Assembly (NCBI GenBank): GCA_023091735.1 | Contig: JALKBU010000310.1 | Coordinates: forward strand, 1 to 49,563 | DNA length: 49,563 bases | Source: Trichomonas tenax | Taxonomy: Eukaryota; Parabasalia; Trichomonadida; Trichomonadidae | Direction: 5' to 3' | Part shown: positions 39,401-48,905 of the stretch, piece after piece | Layout: every line of letters starts with the position of its first letter | How positions within the stretch are numbered: position 1 is the first letter of the stretch | Notes under the pieces: model-generated | Seen by the model: the letters and a program-made list of their open reading frames with translations, nothing else | Database searches by the model: none | Told to the model about the DNA's origin: nothing | Translations under genes and position numbers: made by a program

Positions 39401-40909
39401 GGAAATGTCACAACAGTCCAAAAGATTGCCAACAAAATTCCAGCTTATCACGAAGTCCCTCTTGAAGAAGCAAAAATTATGGTTTCAGAAAGCTCAGGAG
39501 ATCTCATCTCGGAAGAAGAAACAAATCAAGTTTATGTGGACCAAAAAGGAGCTCCTGTTGTATTTAATGCACAATCGAAAGACAAAACAAGTATCAGTCA
39601 CATGAAGTTTGTTGATAAGGAAGAAAATAAGATAAATCTCGATACAAGAGGTAAAATGGTTGTTGAGGAAAAAACAGGAAAGAAGAAAATTGTTGACACT
39701 GAAGGAGGAACAGTTGAAATCACAAATGATACTGAAAACATTTTCACTGATGAAGCTGAAAACAGAATTTACTTGGATAAGTCTGGACACGTTATATTTG
39801 TTGATGTAATGAAGAACGCAACTTACACAGACAAAGAAGGAAACAAATTAGTCATTCAAGGAAAATCTTACAAATTCATAAGAAATGAGAAATCAAAGAA
39901 GACATACCCGACGATTATCAATCCACATGCTGAATACAAACCAGTCAGCAGCAAGAAACTTGATAATGACGATGACTTTGATGAATCTGATGAACAAGAA
40001 GTCGAAGAAGTTGACGAACAAGGAAACAAGAAAATGGTCCGTGTTAAGAAAGTTAGAGAGCCAATTGTCGATAGCAGTTATAATCCAAGACCAACAAGAG
40101 TCAGAGAACGACAAATGAAACCAACCAATGGAAAAACAAATTTGCAAAGACTCAAAGATAACATCATCGATGAAGATGTTCTTTTGTCAGAAGAAATTCC
40201 ACAGGATGATAAGTTCGCAAAATCAACAAGAGCTCGTAAACAGAAGCGCCTATATAAAGCAATCGTTGCATCAGCATCATCAGTTCCATATCTCAGGCCT
40301 GGAACCTCTGGTGGAAAGAGGAACGTTAAGATTCCTATTGTCACTCCATTCCGTCCTTATTCATTCTCGAGCATGGCTGTGGCCAATCAGCGCCAGCCAC
40401 GCTATGTTTGGGTTCGAAAGCACACAGGCCAATATGGTGTTGTTGAGCCTTCTCAAACTCTTCTTGGATCACTGCAAGTTTATAATTTCCAAGATCAGAT
40501 ATGGAAAGGAAAATCATTCAAATCGGGAACAATCAATACACAGCCGCAACTGCAGAGACTCAAGACGCCAGAGAGACAACAAAGAGCGCCAATTCCACCT
40601 CTTGACACTTCTTCTCTCAGCGTTGAATATGATGAACCACTCTCTGCAACATCAAATTTAGCATCGATAATAGGAAAGAGAAATCCAATCTTTATTCCAA
40701 AGGTTGATTACACACTCAGGAGAGCACCTGTTACTGTGAGAAACTATGGAATCAAACCAGCAGTTTCTCCGAGAAGACCATATGTTTTGACAAGAACTGA
40801 TGATCGAATATTCACCACTAAAATCGATGCCCCGTTAATATCCATTAAACCATTATCTAGGGAATGGATATTAAAGGAGTTATCTAAGAAAGGAACACAT
40901 TTAATTTAA
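36485..40909 (+). CDS. Large coiled-coil protein with a long array of short Gly-rich beta-type repeats (1474 aa)
   Basis: I do not recognise the whole protein. Residues about 110-540 are predominantly coiled coil. About 545-600 is a Glu-rich acidic tract. From about 660 to 1135 there are tandem degenerate units of about 10 residues of the form (D/S/T)-G-x-K-(T/I)-hydrophobic-hydrophobic-D-x-x (for example DGSKTTIDSK, SGKKTVVDSQ, TGKKTIIQKD, DGSKIIMDST). Such Gly-punctuated alternating strands resemble the G-box of CPAP/SAS-4 (TCP10_C), an extended free-standing beta sheet, and bacterial beta-solenoids. The C-terminal 300 residues are basic and Pro/Arg-rich. A centriole, basal-body or other cytoskeletal role is a guess from the domain style. 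The frame is intact; its stop is 67 nt from the stop of the convergent TRRAP-like gene. Confidence 0.85.
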   Translation: MNSEPDVLQRERIKMMPVEFQSIYKHVAFQLDEFNIVSNTKVLTPQNNAQASAIQKKISASLSQTEECAAAKYHGCETVSNWMNILQIEQESFEGSPQDSDSLVSNENTVVLTYRGNAVELKALESEVQEYLRRLINSKETPLTIRLDKYLSDSKSNLATRQDMLKRLTKQIEKQDTLFKSASAEGKQLNDDNERYNTMLTNYRSSENYAIIQKAKKLKIMIEDWNARKSDLANKINESKEESENYQSLEKANSNLTKADLKNTDSLNKLKSHFEETIRAINEESAIEDSRNTTMMAAIQKDLGSIRNTLLSRERKQTSSEISKCKSTFDRLINRIKKQTGSMKKQTEKSLKSSNKEGPSEEQCSNVLDKEHENDSNYWGEIFAEQKKEFQDILDTHLSNLNNEKDAAVKKIVDENANKYAILLSKKDRLTISNAERQLEYESVHDRIESTEGILNDLLAQLNEKTEGESDLKNANANAKGKTDSVTYEIRQRIEAMQKFIDGATIIKDECRRMLKEIMKRTADCQKVQIPPRSKSFNNIIDQLYNNGSTEEYEEFNEEENQNDVIQEQNQEEEVEGEFIEEEEMLEEELEENEEDIEGIDFVYKYEERDIENEAMLKDAMMLVDGGKYTIIERGGKKYLRIRYRRKVTDPPLFDVGIIEAKVDESGNVTFTDSDGSEKTIVADETNIFVDEDENQVMISENGRVIFLGDKSKLNMNDTMVFNKTDGTVLMIDTDGKVSIVDSDGNQTIYARNGTKTVFNPDGSKTVSEQSGRVIMIDVDGNKTITEADGSKTTIDSKSGKKTVVDSQGTTIITEKTGKKTIIQKDGSKIIMDSTGKQIILDATGKKTLIRPTGSKINILDQIKDIRLDDKSKLAILDSDEEPTILQKSGTKTIIKNNLEVTVVDSLNSDSVVSSHGDTTVIETDDGVKVVVENTEIKTVIDPEGTQTVLDEKVNQIKIDTEQGTKTLIDKEGNVTTVQKIANKIPAYHEVPLEEAKIMVSESSGDLISEEETNQVYVDQKGAPVVFNAQSKDKTSISHMKFVDKEENKINLDTRGKMVVEEKTGKKKIVDTEGGTVEITNDTENIFTDEAENRIYLDKSGHVIFVDVMKNATYTDKEGNKLVIQGKSYKFIRNEKSKKTYPTIINPHAEYKPVSSKKLDNDDDFDESDEQEVEEVDEQGNKKMVRVKKVREPIVDSSYNPRPTRVRERQMKPTNGKTNLQRLKDNIIDEDVLLSEEIPQDDKFAKSTRARKQKRLYKAIVASASSVPYLRPGTSGGKRNVKIPIVTPFRPYSFSSMAVANQRQPRYVWVRKHTGQYGVVEPSQTLLGSLQVYNFQDQIWKGKSFKSGTINTQPQLQRLKTPERQQRAPIPPLDTSSLSVEYDEPLSATSNLASIIGKRNPIFIPKVDYTLRRAPVTVRNYGIKPAVSPRRPYVLTRTDDRIFTTKIDAPLISIKPLSREWILKELSKKGTHLI

Positions 40910-40976
40910 GAATAAAAATATTTTGTTTGTAGTTTTATTAAAAAAACATAAATTTTAATAAAAATAAAATAACATT
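40910..40976. terminator. Shared 3' end of convergent genes
   Basis: Only 67 nt separate the stop of the coiled-coil gene (plus) and the stop of the second TRRAP-like gene (minus). The stretch is A/T-only in most places with several AATAAAA words. Both 3' ends and poly(A) sites must lie here or overlap the opposing gene. Confidence 0.4.
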
Positions 40977-43900
40977 TTATATAATATTGGCAGCTTGGAT
41001 TAACGCATTAACATTCTTTTGTATTTCATTGACTTCAGCTGAAGTAATTGCCTTTCTCAAAGAAACGCGAGAAATGCGCTGTTCAGCCTCTTTAGCATAA
41101 TCATCAGAATCATCGAATAAAGTAACTCCAAGCGCCATGAATTTTGCAATCTTTTGCATGATTGCGTCTGATGCAGCAATAAATCCCGCACGGAATGGTC
41201 CACGAACACCAAAGCTCGAAATAATAACATTTGTAACTCCTGGGAATTCAACTTTGAATGGCTTTTCTATGTTAAAGCTTTGTGAAATGATTGAAGCATA
41301 TTTCTTGTCGAATAAAGCTCTGTTGTAGTCAATACCTTTGTTGCGCGCATAATGAACAGTATTAAGAGCAGCAAAACGTGAAGCAAATAACATTGACCAA
41401 TCGAAGTACTCTTTCTTTGATGTGAATCCTGCACGTTCTTTTACATCCACATCTTCTGTCATTAACTTTGATGCTCTTGTTAATGCCATGTTAAGATCGT
41501 TCCCGATATCAATGGAATCAATCTTTTGAAGGCTCTGCTTTCTCGAGAGAGATCCTGGACTCTGGTTCATCACTTTGTTAATGCAATGAGCGAAAATAGC
41601 GCTATTTGGATCGCATATGCATTGTTTCGTGACTAAATAGTTCAACTTCTTTCCATGGCTCAACAAACAAGAAACAATGACTGATGATTTCTCTGTTGAT
41701 ATCGTGATCTTGTACATCTTTGCATCGTGATATTCATACATTGGTGCATAGCTGTTCTGAACAATCCAACGACCGATTAATTGACCGTATTGATCATCAT
41801 CGTCATCTTCGATTTCGAGGCAATTCGAATTATCGATCAATGTTAAGATGTTGTCAATAACTGAAAGTGTGGCAGCTGACAATTCATCAACCATCTGAAC
41901 TTCATGTTTGGCAAACAGGAACTTGAATGCTGGATGAATGAATTGAACGTATTGAGCAGGATTATCAAGTTTTGCAAGTTTTTCGACGAAAAGATTGTTC
42001 CAAGCAAATGGAATTGGTGCTGTTGTTAATATATCTTTGATTTCGACTTCATTCAATCTGTCCATGATTGCGTAGAATGCCATGAAAGCAGCATCACTTG
42101 AAGCATTTGCAATAAGTGATTTTTGAATCAATGTTTGGATCAATTTCAATTCTTCATCATTCTTTATATGCTGTGAGAGAATGAAATTAATCATTGATGA
42201 TGCAGACATATCAGCAGTTCTGAGTTGCTTCGCTTCAGCTGCGATATGGCTTAACAATGTCTTCGAGAATTTACGTCTTAATATTGTATCAGCTTTGAAG
42301 ATGTTATTGAACTGTGAAACACTTGAAGCAATTGAAATGATGTTTTCTCTGATTGTCTTATACCTGTTCTGTAAGTGAATTGATGATCCCGTCTTCGGCT
42401 TGAACCAGAACTCGAAGAGATTGAGTTTGGAAGCAGACTTGGTGAGTCTTCGGAGATCTCTAAAAATCAAGTATTCATCAAGACTGTCTGGAGTTACAAG
42501 CTCAGACAACTTCTTTGATAAACCTTTTGTGTTGTTTGCAATTCCTTGTAATGTTCCATCTCCCCAGAGATAATCCATTGCGACTTTAAATACAGGAAAT
42601 TCTTGGTATTTGAGAGTCTCTGTGCAGACTTCTTGAGCAACATTCGGGAAACTTGGTATTGCGCTAAGAGCTCTGTCGAAGTAGAAATGCCTGAGATTAA
42701 TCAATGGCTCTTCAATGATGAGCTTTGAACTGTCTGCGATGTCGCTGTTCTTTGTGAAATCAGTGTCATTCCATTCAGCCAAATAATTTACAACAGTGTT
42801 CAATCCGCGACGAACGGTGACAAAATATGTATCACTGACTTCATGTTCGTTAAGAGAGTGTCTTAAAATGTTTCCAAGGTCGTTGTTTTCCAAGAACCTG
42901 ACAATATCAAATGCATTTCTTATTGATGAATCTGTTATATTGGAAATGATCTTTGAAACGAATGCAGCAGGGGAAATCTGATTATTGATGTGGAAATCAA
43001 CAATTTCTATTGGAATCTTTGATAATGGGATTGAAACTGAATCAATATTTTGAACAATTGTTCTCTGCAAATCGTTGCTGCTTATTTTATTGATAATATG
43101 ACTTGGAACTGTCATGAAGAACTCTTTGAAGAAACTTTCGTTGTTGAACAAAGAGAAAACAGCTCTTGAATGCTTTGCGTTGGACAGCAACAAATACTGT
43201 GAAAGAAGCATAACAATCGAACACTTCTTCAAGTTCGATAAATCATCAATTGAAGTATCAATGATAGACATAAGCGTTGAAACGGTGTTTTCTGCCGGTC
43301 TTGAGAGAACTGTGCACAACAAAGTGCTAATACTTGCGTAGAGTGATGGGAAGTTGTACCATTCAACATTTTCGATAATGTTACTGAGATATTTGATCAT
43401 CACTCCTGATCTTCCATTACCATTACCTTTAGCAGCCCAAATAACATTAAATATGTGCTCTGGTTGTCTGTCTTTCATTGATGGCCATTGTTCAATCAAT
43501 TTATCGACAACTCCCGGGAAGTTTATAGCGTTCATCAAAGCGAAACAAGCCGTGTTCCAGATTGACGTCGATGTGTGTGCTGTAAGATCAACAAGGAATG
43601 GTGGAATTCCTTCATTAAGTTTGAATGCTTGGCTTCCGATGACATTCTTGATGATGTTTGTAAGAGAAGTCAAATATGTTTCAAATGTCTGGAATTCTGT
43701 TTGTCTCTGTATCAATTGCATTTGGTTGAGTGCTGCCATCTGCTGCTGGTTGTACTGTGAAATCCTTGTGTACATTGTCTTGAGAGTTTCAAACATGCTA
43801 TCTGGGAAATACGGAGGTAATTCGTAGCATTTGTAGAATTTCTCGATATTCGGAAAAACTTCGGTTGAAAACAATCTGAAATATTCCGGATTTTGTCCAC

Positions 43901-46900
43901 TAACATCGAATGCAAACTTGAGAATTTGAATTGTGTATCTTGCCATTGTTCCGCGTTTCTCTTTAGTAAGTGTCGAATTTTCTGTTAAAATTGTAGTTAT
44001 TGGTGTGTTGTATTTGAAGTAGTGATGAAGTCTTGGCAAGTTTCTGATCGAAGAGAATATCAGTGCAACTTCTATAAGGAATGGATAAATGTCCTCCATG
44101 TAAAGCTTGAAGTATTCGAGGTTGTTTGCTACGATTTGGAGATGTGTCCATGTAATCTTGTAGTTTCCTCTGCTTAAAGCAGCTGAATCTGTAAGTGCTG
44201 CAATAACCTCTTTACTGTCTATTTCTTTAGGAATCTTAAGCGATTTGTATATTTCATTCGATTCAATTGTGTTTAAGACTCTTAAGAATGAAAGATATTC
44301 TGTGAAAATCTCAATGAATCTCTCAATTGGAGGTGCTCTTGACCATAATGCAATCGAAGCGATTCTATCGAGTTCTTGACTGCTCTTCGTGTAAAGAGTG
44401 AGGATTAATGTCTCAAGATCAGATATTTCATACTTCTTGTCAATGAGATATGTCGCAAATCTTGAAGCATTATAAATTCCTGCTGTGGTTTGTAATTTGT
44501 TGATATAGTCGTCGATGTATTGAGGAAATACTTTAATGAAAGCCATACTCATGCTATAAGTGAAGTTCTTCGATATAGATGATGGAATTTGATAATCCAT
44601 AAACGCTTTAGGATTGAATTGATCGGAATGCGACAAATTGTTGAAAATTATCATCACTGTGTTGATCAAATAACTGTTCTTTGTCTCGAAAATGGAAGAA
44701 GCAATATCAAGGAATGTTTCCAAACTAGAGGATGCGAAATGATTGATAATACTCTTGAAAGTGATTGTAGAGAATGTTTGTAATTTCGAGGTGAAGTTCT
44801 TGATTTCCATTTTGATTACATTTAACAATATTTTGTCGAAAATTTTATTTGGTTGATCGCCAAGAGACTGAGCAACAATAGCAACGATTTCTGGATGATT
44901 TAAAAACATAGAAATGATCTGCTCCGATTTTGATATAATCATATTCTGGAATTCTTTCATCTTCTTGTCCGTTATTATCAAGTAAATCATCGTAATGAAG
45001 TTTGGATCTTTATCATTCATCATATAGTCAAATGACTCTTCTGTGGTGCGCCTGATGAATGAAGCAATATATCCATTGTTTTGAATCGAAGGAAGTAATG
45101 AAACTCCTGTGTAAGCAGTTGCAATCGCTTGAAATGCACTTTTGAGTGTGCTGGACTGCTTCATATACTTGAACATTGAATTTGATGTGGTAAGAAGTTT
45201 GATTACTAATGAAAGATACCCAATGATGTCAACTTGTCCATTTGGATCCGAAATTGGTGCTTTAATATTGTTGACTGAGTTTTGAAGAATTGCGATGAGC
45301 ATTTTTGTAAACTTTTCTGGAATTATGTCTGAAAAAAGCTCTGAGATGTGATGCAAGGCAACTGGATTCGCGAAAGGAAGCTTGACCATGAGCTCTGCTG
45401 GTTGGATGTGTTTATCCCATTGCTGGTTGATGATGGCTTCTATTTGTTTGGCGTTTTGTGCATTTTGGAGATAAAGACTTCTCACAACTTGTGCTGCTGG
45501 CAATCTTGAGACAAGTGCTGTATTCATTTCGATGAACTTAAAGATAGTTGGTATCTGTATTGGTATATCGAATAAATTAGATTCTATAAGCGGAGGTAAT
45601 ATTGAAAGAGCGATTTGCATGTTGTTCTGGAAATCAAACTTTTGGATGAACTTTGTCAATTGAGGACGAAACTCTTTGATCTGAGATGGACTGATTCTCA
45701 ACAGAATTCCGAGAACTCTGATGTTCTTCGATGAGTTGACATCCTCTAAACATGCGTCGATTGCATCTTCGATCGATTGTTTGATATCAGGATTAACAAC
45801 AGCATCGTAAAGAATTTCTGCAAACATTGATGTAACAATGAAATTGCCGGAGTTGATAATGTTGTTTATGATCTTCTTTGTGCTCTGTGGATTCCTTGCA
45901 TACAGTTCTCTGCAGTGAATAACAGATTTGCAAATCCATGAACGCAAGAAATTGATTTCCTGAAGATTTGTTTGCTTCTGGCAAATGTTTGGTTCATCTT
46001 TAGCCAAATCAGGAGCAATTGCAGCAATCAATGATATGTATGAGTAAACATCGATGTTTTCTGGAGCAATTTCATTTCTAATGAATTTGAGAATCATTCT
46101 AAAAACAGCGGAATAATTATAATACCTCAAATCGTAGATTAAAACTAACTCGTTTGTGAATCTAATGAATTTATCTGTTGAATTGAGTTTCGATGCGATG
46201 ATGCGCTGTAACGACTTAAAGACTTTGGATTGATAAGAACCAGTCAAAATGTGTGCGTGAACAGTTTGATCGTCAGGGAAATTCCTTAATATTCCAAGAC
46301 ATATCTTTTCGAAAACAGGGCAATTCGTCTTCAATGCTGTGTATGTGTGAATGAAAAGATCAGCGAGTTGATCTCTTAAGCTGTTTGTAAAGTTATCCAC
46401 TGTGAAGAAGCTCGTTGTTGTGTCGATGAGAAGATCTTGAGCGAGAGTGTTTTCTGGATTCTCCAAAAGAGCTTTGAGTGTTGCTTTCAGCAAATTGTGT
46501 GAATCTATAGGAATAATGTTCTTTCCTTTATGGAATTCAATAAGAGAAGCGGACTCTGGGAACTTAAATTCTTCTTTTATCTCTGTTAATGGATAATTAT
46601 TGCGAATTATCTTTAATGCAATATTTTTCGTGTCTCCATGAATGTTTGTGAGGTTCGAAACTAATCCAGTCATCAATGATGATGCTATTTCTGGCCTTTG
46701 GAGCTGTTTTGGATGATGTTTGTGGATTTCTCCAAGAATTTGAATTGCTTTCTCCGGAGATGAGTGTAAAGCGGACAAAACTACATCTGAAACAATTGGA
46801 TATGAATAAAAAGTCGATACAGTGGCACCGCAGTATAAAATAAAGTCGAGAACAGAAACTGATATCGAACTGAATGAAAGTATTGGGGATAATAGATCAT

Positions 46901-48905
46901 AAACGACTTTATCGGCAGTAATGAACTTATTTTCGATTCCTAATGACTTCATGAACTTGAAAAGACTTTCAATCACTTTAATCGAATATTTATATGTTGA
47001 ATATGTTAATGAATAGTTTTTGATTAAACTCAAAAATTTTGGAATAAGCTTCGGAATTCCAGGTCTTTGTGTTGGTTTCTGAATATTTGTGAAGATATCA
47101 AAAAGATTTTGCGTAAATTTCAGTATTTCGATGATATTTATGCCTGATCTTATCATATTTATTGTGGAGCAGAATGATAAGAAGAAGTTTGCGAAGAGAT
47201 CTGGATTAGAAACGATTATTTTCGCAAGATTTGAATCAAAAGCAGGAATTGGAGAACAGCTGAAAATTGTGGAGAAATAGCTATCCCAAATGCTTTTCTG
47301 CAAGCCTTTAGGAATGACTTCGAGAATTTTTTGTGAAAATGTTTGTATCATTGTGTTGAAAGCTTGTTGAACTTTTTCACATTTCTTGCTGAATTGTATT
47401 GTTTGTCTCCAGATTTCCTGTGTGAGTTTTTTATCTTTTTCTGTTGAAATTATCGGTGATTGAACTTGTTGTTGAATAATTTGATAATTTTTCGCATATT
47501 TATGAATGAATTCGATAGACCGAGACATTGCTTGTATGTATTCGTTGAATTCTTGAATCTTTCCTGGAAATTGTAATTCAGCGGCTGGATTTTGTTGTTG
47601 TTCGGGTGTTTTATCGATAAGTTTTACAAATTCGATATATTTGATAAATGCTTCGCCAGCAATCTGTAAATCTGAAACGTGTTGAATATCAATTTTTTCA
47701 AACTCGGTTTTTTCAAGTTGATCGAGCATATCTAAGAGCTCAATTATGAAATCATATATTGCATGACTCGAAAATGACAAAATTGATTCGTTTTGAAAGA
47801 GATTTGGTTTGATTCTTGAGAACAATGTAGGAAAGATCTTCAAGCGTTCATATAACTTCAGGTCTACTGAATGTAAAATAGACAAACTATAGCAAATGTA
47901 TGTATCATCGTTCGCTAATAATGGCTTGGTTTTGATTATTTGTAAAATGAATTTTGCGTAATAAGATGATTCATCAGAGTACATTCCAGAACGAATAACC
48001 ATGAATTGGACTAAATTTTGCAAATTTTGAATTCCGGGTTGATCTATTTTGAATTTAGCGAGAATTTGAGGTAAATCGTTAAATATTTCATAAAATTGTG
48101 TAAAAGAGCTTGTTGATACTTCTAATAATAGCTTAATAAGTAAGTTGGCAACTTGATCTTCTTGATAACCAAACGCACAAGAACGATAAGATATTACATT
48201 GATGTATTTATGCTTCATTGTTATGAATGGCTGCTGTATCGAAAGAGGCAACAAACTTACATCAAATTGCAATATATGATTAGCTGTTTGAATGACAATC
48301 GGTGGAATAACAACTTGTTCAGATCCCTTCGATTGAAGTGCACGCATTACAATGTGTAATATTGGAATTGATTGAAGAATTAAGTCTGATGATAATTGAT
48401 TCATGTTTTGGTTGATTTCTTTCAAGACAATATTAGCGAGAAAGTTCGCCAAATTGAAAATTTTAAGTATTTTCGGTATCGCATCGGCGCCTGTCGAATC
48501 GATTGTGCTTTTCAAAATATTAACGATGTAACCGATCGTAAAAGAATCCAAAAATTCCAGTTCAGGTCCAATCGTTTCGAACGTTGGTGACATAATGATG
48601 TTGTCTGGAAGCGGAATTCTAAGCATTTCGATAACTCCGAATGAATTTGAGTGAATTTTAGATGGTTTTGACTTGTTAATCAGATTGATTGTACCAGAGA
48701 ATGCTGAATTAGTTAACGGAATGTGTGATTTTGCAATTTCTTCAGGAGTTAAACCATCCAAAAATTGCAGTGTTAAATTATACAAATCTGGTGAATCTGG
48801 CGTGTTGTCGAATGCCATAACAAGATTTTTGAATGCATTACGGTCGATAGTTTTGGCCTGAGGAATTGGAATTCGCTCCTCTTTATTCCGGGATTCCTCA
48901 GACAT
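40977..48905 (-). CDS. Second TRRAP/Tra1-like giant HEAT-pseudokinase protein (2642 aa)
   Basis: One intact frame encodes an almost wholly helical, HEAT-type protein. Near the C-terminus (residue 2499) EYFDWSMLFASRFAALNTVH fits the TRRAP helix DYWTFRKMFTIQLALIGFAE, and about 55 residues later VEFPGVTNVIISSFGVRGPF fits the TRRAP run with FRLTPNI...GVSGPL. An N-terminal stretch near residues 520-640 (ILEVIPKGLQ, then VSNPDLFANFF) recalls the TRRAP region with SNPxxSxxF. No PIKK catalytic motifs are seen, as in TRRAP. It lacks the terminal Trp-containing tail that the paralogue at 2333-11215 keeps. Expected role: scaffold that docks activators in SAGA or NuA4. Alignment is by eye. The start ATG lies 24 nt after an Inr (TCATA, +1 at 48929). 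Confidence 0.65.
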   Translation of the reverse strand: MSEESRNKEERIPIPQAKTIDRNAFKNLVMAFDNTPDSPDLYNLTLQFLDGLTPEEIAKSHIPLTNSAFSGTINLINKSKPSKIHSNSFGVIEMLRIPLPDNIIMSPTFETIGPELEFLDSFTIGYIVNILKSTIDSTGADAIPKILKIFNLANFLANIVLKEINQNMNQLSSDLILQSIPILHIVMRALQSKGSEQVVIPPIVIQTANHILQFDVSLLPLSIQQPFITMKHKYINVISYRSCAFGYQEDQVANLLIKLLLEVSTSSFTQFYEIFNDLPQILAKFKIDQPGIQNLQNLVQFMVIRSGMYSDESSYYAKFILQIIKTKPLLANDDTYICYSLSILHSVDLKLYERLKIFPTLFSRIKPNLFQNESILSFSSHAIYDFIIELLDMLDQLEKTEFEKIDIQHVSDLQIAGEAFIKYIEFVKLIDKTPEQQQNPAAELQFPGKIQEFNEYIQAMSRSIEFIHKYAKNYQIIQQQVQSPIISTEKDKKLTQEIWRQTIQFSKKCEKVQQAFNTMIQTFSQKILEVIPKGLQKSIWDSYFSTIFSCSPIPAFDSNLAKIIVSNPDLFANFFLSFCSTINMIRSGINIIEILKFTQNLFDIFTNIQKPTQRPGIPKLIPKFLSLIKNYSLTYSTYKYSIKVIESLFKFMKSLGIENKFITADKVVYDLLSPILSFSSISVSVLDFILYCGATVSTFYSYPIVSDVVLSALHSSPEKAIQILGEIHKHHPKQLQRPEIASSLMTGLVSNLTNIHGDTKNIALKIIRNNYPLTEIKEEFKFPESASLIEFHKGKNIIPIDSHNLLKATLKALLENPENTLAQDLLIDTTTSFFTVDNFTNSLRDQLADLFIHTYTALKTNCPVFEKICLGILRNFPDDQTVHAHILTGSYQSKVFKSLQRIIASKLNSTDKFIRFTNELVLIYDLRYYNYSAVFRMILKFIRNEIAPENIDVYSYISLIAAIAPDLAKDEPNICQKQTNLQEINFLRSWICKSVIHCRELYARNPQSTKKIINNIINSGNFIVTSMFAEILYDAVVNPDIKQSIEDAIDACLEDVNSSKNIRVLGILLRISPSQIKEFRPQLTKFIQKFDFQNNMQIALSILPPLIESNLFDIPIQIPTIFKFIEMNTALVSRLPAAQVVRSLYLQNAQNAKQIEAIINQQWDKHIQPAELMVKLPFANPVALHHISELFSDIIPEKFTKMLIAILQNSVNNIKAPISDPNGQVDIIGYLSLVIKLLTTSNSMFKYMKQSSTLKSAFQAIATAYTGVSLLPSIQNNGYIASFIRRTTEESFDYMMNDKDPNFITMIYLIITDKKMKEFQNMIISKSEQIISMFLNHPEIVAIVAQSLGDQPNKIFDKILLNVIKMEIKNFTSKLQTFSTITFKSIINHFASSSLETFLDIASSIFETKNSYLINTVMIIFNNLSHSDQFNPKAFMDYQIPSSISKNFTYSMSMAFIKVFPQYIDDYINKLQTTAGIYNASRFATYLIDKKYEISDLETLILTLYTKSSQELDRIASIALWSRAPPIERFIEIFTEYLSFLRVLNTIESNEIYKSLKIPKEIDSKEVIAALTDSAALSRGNYKITWTHLQIVANNLEYFKLYMEDIYPFLIEVALIFSSIRNLPRLHHYFKYNTPITTILTENSTLTKEKRGTMARYTIQILKFAFDVSGQNPEYFRLFSTEVFPNIEKFYKCYELPPYFPDSMFETLKTMYTRISQYNQQQMAALNQMQLIQRQTEFQTFETYLTSLTNIIKNVIGSQAFKLNEGIPPFLVDLTAHTSTSIWNTACFALMNAINFPGVVDKLIEQWPSMKDRQPEHIFNVIWAAKGNGNGRSGVMIKYLSNIIENVEWYNFPSLYASISTLLCTVLSRPAENTVSTLMSIIDTSIDDLSNLKKCSIVMLLSQYLLLSNAKHSRAVFSLFNNESFFKEFFMTVPSHIINKISSNDLQRTIVQNIDSVSIPLSKIPIEIVDFHINNQISPAAFVSKIISNITDSSIRNAFDIVRFLENNDLGNILRHSLNEHEVSDTYFVTVRRGLNTVVNYLAEWNDTDFTKNSDIADSSKLIIEEPLINLRHFYFDRALSAIPSFPNVAQEVCTETLKYQEFPVFKVAMDYLWGDGTLQGIANNTKGLSKKLSELVTPDSLDEYLIFRDLRRLTKSASKLNLFEFWFKPKTGSSIHLQNRYKTIRENIISIASSVSQFNNIFKADTILRRKFSKTLLSHIAAEAKQLRTADMSASSMINFILSQHIKNDEELKLIQTLIQKSLIANASSDAAFMAFYAIMDRLNEVEIKDILTTAPIPFAWNNLFVEKLAKLDNPAQYVQFIHPAFKFLFAKHEVQMVDELSAATLSVIDNILTLIDNSNCLEIEDDDDDQYGQLIGRWIVQNSYAPMYEYHDAKMYKITISTEKSSVIVSCLLSHGKKLNYLVTKQCICDPNSAIFAHCINKVMNQSPGSLSRKQSLQKIDSIDIGNDLNMALTRASKLMTEDVDVKERAGFTSKKEYFDWSMLFASRFAALNTVHYARNKGIDYNRALFDKKYASIISQSFNIEKPFKVEFPGVTNVIISSFGVRGPFRAGFIAASDAIMQKIAKFMALGVTLFDDSDDYAKEAEQRISRVSLRKAITSAEVNEIQKNVNALIQAANII

